11,137 nt of DNA from Verrucomicrobiota bacterium. GTDB taxonomy: Bacteria > Verrucomicrobiota > Verrucomicrobiia > Chthoniobacterales > JAFAMB01. The stretch is taken from positions 1 through 11,137 of the forward strand of contig JAFAJU010000445.1 of assembly GCA_019236035.1 (NCBI GenBank), read 5' to 3'. Both the position numbers and the translations under genes were made by a program. Below, piece by piece: positions 1-6,368 of the stretch. The notes below the pieces were generated by a model. The model was given only the letters and a program-made list of their open reading frames with translations, had not been told where the DNA came from and made no database searches. Numbering within the stretch: the first letter of the stretch is position 1; each line of letters starts with the position of its first letter.

Positions 1-104
1 AGTCGGACTGCCTGCTCGAACTGTCCGTCAAGACGGCTGGCGAGTCGCTCTAGTTCGGCGATCTCAATCTGCAATACCCGGCGTGCTTTCTGAATGTAAT
101 CCAT
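1..104 (-). CDS. kdsD: Arabinose-5-phosphate isomerase (KdsD/KpsF family), N-terminal fragment
   Basis: Reading leftward from an ATG at 104-102 gives 34 codons before the window edge, starting MDYIQKARRVLQIEIAELER. This helical lead-in (A-R-x-V-L-x-I-E, then L-A-x-R-L-D, then F-x-x-A-V) matches the N-terminus of KdsD/KpsF/GutQ sugar-phosphate isomerases, just before the SIS domain. Family role: conversion of ribulose-5-phosphate to arabinose-5-phosphate, the first step of Kdo synthesis for LPS, in the cytosol. The SIS and CBS domains lie outside the window, so the assignment rests on the N-terminus only. The gene lies on the same strand as nfo and the AsmA-like gene, 101 bases after the nfo stop. 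No Shine-Dalgarno sequence is visible; a CAGGAGT repeat array begins only 8 bases upstream of the start codon. Confidence 0.72.
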   Translation of the reverse strand, partial: MDYIQKARRVLQIEIAELERLASRLDGQFEQAVR

Positions 105-112
105 CTTGGAAT

Positions 113-162
113 CAGGAGTTCAGGAGTCAGGAGTTCAGGAGTTACAGGAGTTCAGGAGTCAG
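113..162. repeat. CAGGAGT(T) array, left arm of inverted repeat
   Basis: Six tandem 7-8 base units (CAGGAGTT or CAGGAGT) lie at 113-159, with one A interrupting at 144 and a partial CAG at 160-162. Positions 113-143 are the exact reverse complement of 270-300, a perfect 31-base inverted repeat. The array fills much of the nfo-kdsD intergenic gap. Its origin (replication slippage or a small non-autonomous element) cannot be decided from one copy. Confidence 0.9.
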
Positions 163-205
163 TCTCAGGCTTGCAGTAAAGTATTCATCATTGTTCACCA
201 TCGAT

Positions 206-1204
206 TCAAGCTGCGCGCATCCCGTTTTTTTTCTTGGCTGCCGCAGGCTTCCGGCTCTTTACCTCCTGCAACTCCTGAACTCCTGACTCCTGAACTCCTG
301 GCTTGGTTTCAAGCAGCCCCGTCAACACTCTTATGTTCTCCACATCTTCCTTGAGATCGTCGCCTTTCGGGGTCTCGAGCACCTTCGGAATCGCACCAAA
401 CTCTCCCGACCGCATGATCTCCGAAAATGGCGCCAGCCCGATTTTGCCTTTACCAATGTGTTCATGACGATCCACGCGGGATCCCAGTGCCGTTTTGGAA
501 TCATTCAGGTGCCAGGCGGCGAGGCGATCGCGTCCGATGATCCGGTCGAAGGTCCGCATTGTTTCCCAAAAACCCTTGGGAGTAGAAATATCGAACCCGG
601 CCTCGAACAGATGCGCTGTATCCAGGCAAGTGGTGAGGCGTTCAGGAAACTGGGAGCGCTCGATAATCGTCGCGAGATGCTCGAAAGTATGACCAAGACA
701 ACTCCCTTGGCCGGCAGTGATTTCGAGGGCAATCCTGCATTTGCCGGCTGCAAGCGAGGCAAAGCTCGAATCAAGCGACGACGCAGTCCGGATCAATCCG
801 GCTTCTTCTCCATCGCCCATGTGCGCTCCGGGATGCAACACAAGAAATGGAAGCCCGAGCTGGTCTGCGCGAGCCAGCTCATCGCGCAAAGCGCGGATCG
901 ATTTTTCCAAAAATTCCGGGTTCTTCGCCCCGGGATTGATCAGGTAACTGGTGTGTCCGAAGACGATCCTGGGTCTGTCCGGACACTTATGATAAGCGAT
1001 CAAATCGGCGTCGGAAAAAGCTTTGGCAAACCACTGCATGTTATTCTTGACGAAGATCTGAATCGCAGTGCATCCGATCGAATGACCGCGCTCGAGCGCT
1101 TTAGCAGGGCCGCCGGAGATCGACATGTGTGCCCCGAGCAAAGGAGAAGATGGCTTATCCGCTACAGGTTTGCGGCGTTGTCCAGTTCCGGTCTTCAGAG
1201 GCAT
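206..1204 (-). CDS. nfo: Endonuclease IV (AP endonuclease, Nfo)
   Basis: This is a 332-residue TIM-barrel apurinic/apyrimidinic endonuclease that cuts DNA 5' of abasic sites in base-excision repair. The family start motif L-L-G-A-H-M-S-I-S-G-G is at residues 22-32. All nine expected trinuclear-zinc ligands can be placed: H84 (GHTSYLIN), H124 (LHPG), E161 (EITAGQG), D195 and H198 (LDTAHLFEAG), H232 (HLNDSK), D245 and H247 (DRHEHIGKG) and E277 (LETP). The catalytic domain ends near residue 299. Residues from about 302 on are an unusual tail: G-V-Q-E-S-G-V-Q-E-L-Q-E encoded by the right arm of the CAGGAGT repeat, then a basic Lys/Ala stretch. A 21-residue N-terminal extension precedes the barrel. 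The gene starts 16 bases after the AsmA-like stop, so the two are probably cotranscribed. Confidence 0.96.
   Translation of the reverse strand: MPLKTGTGQRRKPVADKPSSPLLGAHMSISGGPAKALERGHSIGCTAIQIFVKNNMQWFAKAFSDADLIAYHKCPDRPRIVFGHTSYLINPGAKNPEFLEKSIRALRDELARADQLGLPFLVLHPGAHMGDGEEAGLIRTASSLDSSFASLAAGKCRIALEITAGQGSCLGHTFEHLATIIERSQFPERLTTCLDTAHLFEAGFDISTPKGFWETMRTFDRIIGRDRLAAWHLNDSKTALGSRVDRHEHIGKGKIGLAPFSEIMRSGEFGAIPKVLETPKGDDLKEDVENIRVLTGLLETKPGVQESGVQELQEVKSRKPAAAKKKNGMRAA
262..300. repeat. CAGGAGT(T) array, right arm of inverted repeat, inside nfo
   Basis: On the plus strand this reads AACTCCTG (270-277), AACTCCTG (278-285), ACTCCTG (286-292) and AACTCCTG (293-300), with an imperfect CTCCTG unit to the left. 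Positions 270-300 are the exact reverse complement of 113-143; extending leftward gives 6 further matches in 8. It lies within the last 32 codons of nfo and is translated in frame as the G-V-Q-E-S / G-V-Q-E-L-Q-E tail. Confidence 0.9.
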
Positions 1205-1220
1205 GTCAATCCGACAGCAT

Positions 1221-3296
1221 CTACCGCGGTGACGGTGAAATCAATTGCCAGATCGGGTCTTGAATCGTGCCAATTCCGCGAAGACGTCTGTTGCCGCCGT
1301 CTACATTTCCGGAAAAGTCGACAATTCCACCCTGCAATAGAAGGGTGCCGCTGAGTTGTGCGGCGTGGGAACCGGAGACAAGTTGCAAGTCAATCAATCG
1401 AAGCGAACCCGGATCCAAGCGAAACCTCAGAGTCAAGTCTAAAGGTTCACGAAACCCAAAAGGCTCGAGGCGATTCATTAAATGTGCAAAAAACTTCGAC
1501 CCGCTTACTCGTGCTTCGAACACACTGATCGTTCCGCTGACGGCGAGATCGGCCCCCCTGCGCACAAGGAAATCGCCGGACCCTTGATCGAAAGGGATTT
1601 CTGATCCATCAAAATCATAGGTGAATCGATTCGAGGCATCGATTCGGAAGTGCAGATCATTTGTAGCCCCGGTCTTAACCTGAATCGTGCCGCTGGCATG
1701 AACGGTGGGAGGATCAGTGAAATGAAAGGGTTGGAGGATTCTTCCGATCGAGGGATCAAGCCAACCGGCCACTACACCCGGGTATAGATTCGCCGCGATG
1801 TCCTCGATGGTCACTTGATCACGACCAAAATCGTAGGCGAACCTACCTGTTCCATTGCCCTCATCCCTGATCACCCGGACCTGATCGCAGCGAATGATAT
1901 TATCCTGGAGACGGAAATTCGCTGAGGCAGAGTTCACGTGAGCGCCGCGGAATTTGGTTTTTCCCAACCAGACTTGCCCAGTCCCGGATATTTTAGCGAA
2001 TTCAGGTGCTGCGCCCGAAAGAGTGGCTTGAATCACCGGTGACGTCTCAAATTCCCAATCGGCCAGTGCCCGCTGTACTCTGGCCGGGCAGAGCGGCATC
2101 AGCTCCGTCGGATTCAACGCAGAGTTAATCCGCATGCGAAAATTTCCGGGGAGATTCAGCACATCCGCAGATAGTGTTCCTGAGCGGTGCGTCAGCTGCG
2201 CGTTGGAAATCATCCAGCGCTCCCCAGAGTTTGAGAACTCGGCTTTCATGCTCTGAAACTTCACGCTCTTAACGGAGAACTGTTCGAAATTCAGCTTGCC
2301 CAGAAAACGCAAATGACCGTCCGGCTGCGCCACCCCGCTCAATTCGATTTCCGGCGGAGCATCGAATTTAAGATCTTTCGCCCACGTGAATCGAGGATCG
2401 TCGGCGAGCAGTTCGGCCAGATTCAATCCACTGCGGATCTGAAAATTTTTCTCGCCGGTGCCAAGGTTCCAGTTCCCCGTGGCAAATAATTCCCCATGCG
2501 CATCCCGGATGAAGAGTTTCTGGATGTCGAACCTCTGGTTTTCGAGCGCGAACTGGCAATCCAGATTTCGCAGCTGATAGTTCATTCGCTTAAGAGTTTG
2601 GGCGAACAAACGCCCCCCCTGCAGTCGAAGCGAAGAAGGGTTCGCGAGATCAACTTGGAATGTGAAGTTGAGCTGTGGCGGTTCTCCTGAAAAATGGAGC
2701 GTTTCAATCTCCCGGATCAAAGCCTGGAGAAAGGTCTCTTGAGGTTTCTGCTCCGGACGAGTAGCAGGCTCGGAAGCTTGAGCGATGATGAAATCTGCAG
2801 GATTAACCAGTGTACCCGATGCCTGTAGTTGAACTCCGAAGATTACGCCCGAAGCTTGGCGCACTTCGATGCGCCCCGGAAAAAAGTAGATTCTAGATTG
2901 AAATCCGGTGACCTGTATCCGTCCGGCCCTTGGATATGACGGATCGATCGGTATCGATATTTTTGCGTCGCGTAAATCGACGGCATTAAGTGCCGGTTCT
3001 TGCTGGAACAAGTTAGCGTAGTTGATATCCAGGGAGAGATCGCTGATTTGCGCGAGGACGGTCTGTCGGCGATCGCTCCCATAGATCTCAAGGTTCTTTG
3101 CCACCAGGCCCCGGAACGGATCCAACGTGAGTCGGCTGACTCGGATTTCCAGGCCGAATCTATGAAATTCCTTGGCCAGCAAAGCGCGCCAATGTTGTCC
3201 AAATCCCTGATGGTAGAAATAGTAGGCGATCCAGAAGAGAAGCAGAGTGGTCGAAACCAGGGTCAGCCACTTAAAAATTTGGATTGGGCGAGGCAT
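1221..3296 (-). CDS. AsmA-like envelope protein, inner-membrane anchored
   Basis: A long protein (691 residues from the ATG at 3296) with one N-terminal hydrophobic anchor (about residues 8-28, L-T-L-V-S-T-T-L-L-L-F-W-I) and a short, positively charged cytoplasmic start. The rest is a low-complexity run of beta-strand-rich segments with recurring L-x-G / V-x-L patterns, typical of AsmA/TamB-like proteins. The C-terminal part ends in repeated 'G-T-L-x-L-x-G-G-x-x-D-F-S-G' strands. Family members span the periplasm and are linked to lipid transport to, or homeostasis of, the outer membrane; the substrate here is unknown. A TTG at 3329 would add 11 residues, but neither start has a Shine-Dalgarno sequence, so the ATG beside the membrane anchor was preferred. 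It is first of an apparent AsmA-like/nfo/kdsD run. The family assignment is by overall character rather than a diagnostic motif. Confidence 0.78.
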   Translation of the reverse strand: MPRPIQIFKWLTLVSTTLLLFWIAYYFYHQGFGQHWRALLAKEFHRFGLEIRVSRLTLDPFRGLVAKNLEIYGSDRRQTVLAQISDLSLDINYANLFQQEPALNAVDLRDAKISIPIDPSYPRAGRIQVTGFQSRIYFFPGRIEVRQASGVIFGVQLQASGTLVNPADFIIAQASEPATRPEQKPQETFLQALIREIETLHFSGEPPQLNFTFQVDLANPSSLRLQGGRLFAQTLKRMNYQLRNLDCQFALENQRFDIQKLFIRDAHGELFATGNWNLGTGEKNFQIRSGLNLAELLADDPRFTWAKDLKFDAPPEIELSGVAQPDGHLRFLGKLNFEQFSVKSVKFQSMKAEFSNSGERWMISNAQLTHRSGTLSADVLNLPGNFRMRINSALNPTELMPLCPARVQRALADWEFETSPVIQATLSGAAPEFAKISGTGQVWLGKTKFRGAHVNSASANFRLQDNIIRCDQVRVIRDEGNGTGRFAYDFGRDQVTIEDIAANLYPGVVAGWLDPSIGRILQPFHFTDPPTVHASGTIQVKTGATNDLHFRIDASNRFTYDFDGSEIPFDQGSGDFLVRRGADLAVSGTISVFEARVSGSKFFAHLMNRLEPFGFREPLDLTLRFRLDPGSLRLIDLQLVSGSHAAQLSGTLLLQGGIVDFSGNVDGGNRRLRGIGTIQDPIWQLISPSPR

Positions 3297-3425
3297 CAGA
3301 CTCAGCAACGGCGTCCGGAAAACTTGCAAACTTTAATCGGAATTCACCGATCAGCAATGACTGGGCTGAAATATTTACGATTTGTCTTCACAATCGGCAC
3401 AACTCATGCTGTGTATAGAGCTCCG
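3297..3425. promoter_or_regulatory. Divergent intergenic region, AsmA-like operon and unknown pair
   Basis: These 129 bases separate two divergent transcription units, so both promoters are expected here or just inside the flanking genes. It is AT-richer than the surroundings, with runs such as TGAAATATTTACGATTTGTC. I could not find a -35/-10 pair with acceptable spacing on either strand. The region is inferred from gene orientation only. Confidence 0.35.
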
Positions 3426-4112
3426 ATGATTCAACCGAACTGTCGGGCAAGATTTACCGCGGAAGACTTCAATTTTGTTGTTCGAACACTTGCAAAAAGC
3501 CCGGGCAACGAAGTCAGTTTAGTCCAGCTATTAACCGATCTCGAAACCAGGGACCAGATTTTGGACCATGACGAGCTGGTTCGAGCCGTACTCGAAAGAC
3601 CGGGCAACCTGACCATTTCGTCGCAGTTTTACTTTTACATTTTGGCTCGGCTCGTCTTGAAACGCTCGGGGATAGACGACCGCACGTTGACAGATTATGT
3701 CGCTGCCTTGCTGGAGAAATTTTCACAGATTCGGCAACTGCATGCGCCGATCGAAAATGTAGAAACGCGGTATCTGTCTGACCTTTTGCTCGCGCTGAAA
3801 ACAGCTTCTCCATACCAGACATTTCTGATCAGGGCCCACGTAGGCAACTACGCCCTGTTCATCAGCGGTATTTTCTATGAAAACATCGAGAGCCGCAGGC
3901 AGCGGGGTGCCCCGAGTTGCTCGTTCTATGAAGATATGGGCCGGGCGAATTTTCACGCTGTGGCAACCCATGATGTCGCTCGCAGATATGAGTTGAGTGG
4001 CCTTTTCCAGAAATTGGCGAATCACTTTCATGAGTGCCGAATCGCGTTAAATCGCTTAGCAGACGAGTTCGTCAATCTGGGAGACAACAGTTTCATTCCA
4101 ACTTTCATATGA
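3426..4112 (+). CDS. Conserved-looking hypothetical protein, first of a coupled pair
   Basis: A 228-residue protein from the ATG at 3426 (MIQPNCRARFTAEDF). I do not recognise a named family. It is predicted soluble and mostly helical, with no signal peptide or membrane segment. Distinct blocks are residues about 62-100 (S-S-Q-F-Y-F-Y-I-L-A-R-L-V-L-K-R then D-D-R-T-L-T-D-Y-V-A-A-L-L-E-K-F) and about 135-215 (F-L-I-R-A-H-V-G-N-Y-A-L-F-I-S-G, then S-F-Y-E-D-M-G, then A-L-N-R-L-A-D-E-F). The frame stays open back to 3000, but that part is antisense to the AsmA-like gene and was not used; an ATG at 3357 is the other possible start. The stop overlaps the next gene's start (ATGA, 4109-4112), which points to translational coupling and a joint function. 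Confidence 0.8.
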   Translation: MIQPNCRARFTAEDFNFVVRTLAKSPGNEVSLVQLLTDLETRDQILDHDELVRAVLERPGNLTISSQFYFYILARLVLKRSGIDDRTLTDYVAALLEKFSQIRQLHAPIENVETRYLSDLLLALKTASPYQTFLIRAHVGNYALFISGIFYENIESRRQRGAPSCSFYEDMGRANFHAVATHDVARRYELSGLFQKLANHFHECRIALNRLADEFVNLGDNSFIPTFI

Positions 4113-4822
4113 CCAAGACGCTTTTCAGCGAAGTTCAGCGGCTGTTTGAACGAACCTACGCGTCGGTGGGAATTAATCTCGAGGAATGCCTGATTGGCCG
4201 GTCCCGTTGCTCGCAGTTAACGAGTTTAGCCGGAGCATCCGCCCGAGAATTGAGCGATCTAGCCCGGACTTTTTTGCGAACGGCAGACGATCGCTTGTAT
4301 GTGGGAATCTACTATTCCAACTGGTTGATCGAACAACTCGAAAACCATGACCCGCGCAGCGGCTTATCGAACCGTAACATTCGGTCGCTAATCATGTTTG
4401 TGGAAGAGATCAACCACGCGCTCCACGCCGCGCTGCAATTCAAGGCCGGCCTGCGCCGGATCGATAGCGAAGATTTTGCGCGTAACCTCGAACTGCAAGG
4501 TATGGTCGATACCTATCTGGTGCTTTTGCTTTTCGTAGCGTTTTTTCGAAAGGCGCAACGAGTCTCGCGAACGGACCGACGATGGCTACGATTCCATTTG
4601 TTTGAATCTCGCGCACCGGACGCTTTCCGGGACGAGAATCTGCGTGCGCGTTATCTGGAGACAGGAGAACTGGCCTCAAGCTACACGCACTACCTGGATA
4701 CGTTGAACGGTGCGCGTCGCCTCGAAGAGATTCGAAATTTCCACTCACTGACCTACGACGCCAAGAAACGACACATCCTGGCCTTGATGAATCGCCCGCG
4801 ATCGTCCGAATCGGGAGATTAA
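4109..4822 (+). CDS. Hypothetical protein, second of a coupled pair
   Basis: A 237-residue protein from the ATG at 4109, whose A-T-G-A overlaps the preceding stop. The frame is open to 4034, but the overlap start is favoured. I do not recognise the family. It looks helical and soluble. Residues 64-110 contain Y-V-G-I-Y-Y-S-N-W-L-I-E-Q-L-E-N-H-D-P-R followed by F-V-E-E-I-N-H-A-L-H. The E100-x-x-H103-x-x-H106 spacing, with E128 (N-L-E-L-Q) and D134 downstream, could be a metal site of the ferritin-like or zincin sort, but this is only a pattern. A hydrophobic stretch at 136-146 (Y-L-V-L-L-L-F-V-A-F-F) is short for a membrane helix and may be a buried core helix. The C-terminus is basic and probably disordered. 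It presumably acts with its upstream partner. Confidence 0.8.
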   Translation: MTKTLFSEVQRLFERTYASVGINLEECLIGRSRCSQLTSLAGASARELSDLARTFLRTADDRLYVGIYYSNWLIEQLENHDPRSGLSNRNIRSLIMFVEEINHALHAALQFKAGLRRIDSEDFARNLELQGMVDTYLVLLLFVAFFRKAQRVSRTDRRWLRFHLFESRAPDAFRDENLRARYLETGELASSYTHYLDTLNGARRLEEIRNFHSLTYDAKKRHILALMNRPRSSESGD

Positions 4823-4846
4823 AGTCCGGCGCTGGTCACGTTCGTG

Positions 4847-4947
4847 CCGGTAGGGCGCGATTGTGGCACGGGCGTCCCGCCCGTGATTTTTGCCGACCCA
4901 CGGGCGAGACGCCCGTGTTACAATCGTGCGGGAGCGCGCCCCTGCCG
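4847..4947. repeat. Palindromic intergenic element (CACGGGCG/CGCCCGTG, 'GRDARAT' type)
   Basis: Two perfect hairpins sit side by side: CACGGGCG-TCC-CGCCCGTG at 4867-4885 and CACGGGCG-AGA-CGCCCGTG at 4899-4917. The whole block is also an inverted repeat: 4859-4876 pairs with 4908-4925 (16 of 18), and outer ends CCGGTAGGGCGCG (4847-4859) and CGCGCCCCTGCCG (4935-4947) pair with one mismatch and one gap. Translated on the minus strand the block reads N-H-G-R-D-A-R-A-T, a peptide I know as a recurrent spurious call in Verrucomicrobiota genomes. It lies between two same-strand genes and may also act as a transcription-attenuating or mRNA-stabilising hairpin; there is no T-tract for a classical terminator. 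Confidence 0.85.
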
Positions 4948-5023
4948 ATCGCAACGCTCCTTGCATTTTTTCCCAATGCGGTTTGACGTCCACCCTGTCT
5001 TTTAACTACAACGCGAGACGGAA

Positions 5024-5947
5024 ATGAAGATCTGGATCAACCGCGCAGGTCAAAATCTTGGAACATTCACCTTAGAAGAAGTTCAGCGAGGCTTGGATCA
5101 GGGTCGGTTTGTCTCAACCGATCTCGGCTGGCAGGAAGGGATGGAAACGTGGAAGCCGCTTGCGGAGTTTCCGGGTCTGCGGATGCCGCAGTCGGAGGTG
5201 GCGCCTCCCTCTCTCGCGCCGGTCCCTCCAACCTCGCCGGATACCCCTCCACCGTTGGCTGAACAAACCTTGGCGACAGTCGAGGGCGAAGAGGACGGCC
5301 CGGCATGGGAACGGCGACGGGAACTTGGGTTGTTCAAAGCGCTGACGCAGACTTGGAAGGAGATACTCTTTAACCCGACCGCCAGCTTCGCTCGGATGAA
5401 ATCCAGTGGCGGATTCACGGCGCCTTTTCTATTCAACCTCACGATGGTGCTGATCTGGGCGTTTTTCACTTTGATCTATCGGCTGCTTTTGACCGGGGTG
5501 TTCGCGGCCGCCGCGAGTTCCATGCACAATGAATCCAACTACATGGCGGGTATTGGTGCGGGAACGTCGATGCTCGCAATCATCGTGATTTTCGTGATGG
5601 CGATCCCGCTGATCGTTGCCTTCAACTTCGTCAGCGCCGGCATTACGCATCTATGTCTTGCCCTGTTTAAAGGAACCTCCAAAAACTACGAAGCAACCTA
5701 TCGGGTGATGTGCTACGCCTACAGCGCTTGGGTTTTCGCCCTGGTACCGTGCGCCGGCGGAATTGTAGCGGGTCTCTGGGCACTGGTTTCTTCCATCATC
5801 GGTTTATCGAAAGTGCATAAGACTGAAGGCTGGCGAGCTGCTGTCGGGGTCCTGCTCCCGGTCTTTGTATGCGTAGGGCTAGTCGTGGCTATATACGTCG
5901 CGATTTTCGCCGCTATCCTTTCGTCCGTCCGCAATGCAAATACTTAG
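5024..5947 (+). CDS. GYF_2-domain / Yip1-family membrane protein
   Basis: A 307-residue protein in three parts. Residues 1-52 match the GYF_2 (DUF4339) fold: M-K-I-W-I-N-R-x-G-Q-x-L-G-T-F-T-L-E-E-V, then L-x-x-G-x-F-x-x-x-D-L-G-W-x-E-G-M-x-x-W-K-P-L. Residues 53-90 are a proline-rich linker. Residues 105-300 resemble a Yip1-type membrane domain, with an amphipathic entry helix (W-K-E-I-L-F-N-P-T-A-S-F-A-R-M) and hydrophobic segments at about 134-160, 178-212, 228-262 and 275-299; the G-T-S-K-N-Y-E-A-T-Y-R-V-x-x-Y-A block is typical. The GYF_2 part probably binds a proline-rich partner on the cytosolic face; the cellular role is not known. A weak GAGACGGAA precedes the ATG. The 3' end overlaps the DUF2752 gene by 14 bases. 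Confidence 0.88.
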   Translation: MKIWINRAGQNLGTFTLEEVQRGLDQGRFVSTDLGWQEGMETWKPLAEFPGLRMPQSEVAPPSLAPVPPTSPDTPPPLAEQTLATVEGEEDGPAWERRRELGLFKALTQTWKEILFNPTASFARMKSSGGFTAPFLFNLTMVLIWAFFTLIYRLLLTGVFAAAASSMHNESNYMAGIGAGTSMLAIIVIFVMAIPLIVAFNFVSAGITHLCLALFKGTSKNYEATYRVMCYAYSAWVFALVPCAGGIVAGLWALVSSIIGLSKVHKTEGWRAAVGVLLPVFVCVGLVVAIYVAIFAAILSSVRNANT

Positions 5948-6368
5948 GCAAAAACTAGGAATCTGCCTGCGACCATTGGCTCCAAAAGAGACCGACTTTG
6001 AGTTCCTTTTTTTAGTTGTATCGTCCGTGGCAGGGGCGAGTTGCTTTGTCTGGCTGGCTTTTGGACTGCCCTGGCCCGGATGCGCGTTTCGCCATTTGAC
6101 CGGTTTACCTTGCCCAACCTGTGGTGCAACGCGGTCTGCGTTGTCGTTGGCGCACGGAGATCTTGGCACCGCCTGGCATCGCAACCCATTAATGGTTGTT
6201 TGCTATGCCGGAGCTTGCGTCCTAAACCTCTATTGCGTTGGCGTTTTGCTCTTCGGTTTTCCGAGAGTGCGCGTGGCCAGTGTGCCGTTAAAGGTCAAAC
6301 GTTGCTTGTGTCTGCTCATATTTGTCGCCATCGCGGCCAACTGGGTTTACCTCCTCGCAAACCGCTGA
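5934..6368 (+). CDS. DUF2752 membrane protein
   Basis: A 144-residue integral membrane protein. The DUF2752 signature is clear: G-L-P-C-P-T-C-G-A-T-R-S-A-L-S-L-A-H-G-D at residues 57-76, with the paired cysteines C60 and C63, then A-W-H-R-N-P-L at 80-86. Hydrophobic segments lie at about 24-45, 86-108 and 122-141. The function of the family is unknown; the C-x-x-C-G-A-T-R core sits near the membrane surface. The start codon lies inside the GYF_2/Yip1 gene (14-base overlap), so translation is likely coupled. The last 81 bases overlap the 3' end of the convergent hydrolase gene. Confidence 0.88.
   Translation: MQILRQKLGICLRPLAPKETDFEFLFLVVSSVAGASCFVWLAFGLPWPGCAFRHLTGLPCPTCGATRSALSLAHGDLGTAWHRNPLMVVCYAGACVLNLYCVGVLLFGFPRVRVASVPLKVKRCLCLLIFVAIAANWVYLLANR

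Noticed and set aside
113..300. CRISPR array
   Set aside because: The units are 7-8 bases, contiguous and without spacers; the two arrays are inverted, and no cas gene is present.
458..1354. Open plus-strand frame of 298 codons opposite nfo
   Set aside because: It is antisense to a gene with all catalytic residues intact; the translation is rich in Arg, Cys and Ser with no domain, as expected for a shadow frame in GC-rich DNA.
3000..3425. Upstream extension of the first unknown plus-strand gene
   Set aside because: This part runs antisense through the N-terminal coding region of the AsmA-like gene and lacks a coherent protein character; the ATG at 3426 is intergenic and better placed.
4963..4979. 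GCATT...AATGC hairpin with a T-run at 4966-4971
   Set aside because: The stem is only five bases and the T-run is in the loop, so it does not look like an intrinsic terminator.
4745..4993. Minus-strand 82-codon frame containing N-H-G-R-D-A-R-A-T
   Set aside because: It is a translation of the palindromic repeat and overlaps the end of the second unknown gene; such frames are typical false calls.
4983..5012. Possible promoter TTGACG (4983) - 18 bases - TACAAC (5007) before the GYF_2 gene
   Set aside because: The hexamers and spacing are acceptable, but the start codon at 5024 would leave a leader of only a few bases; left out of the feature list as unproven.
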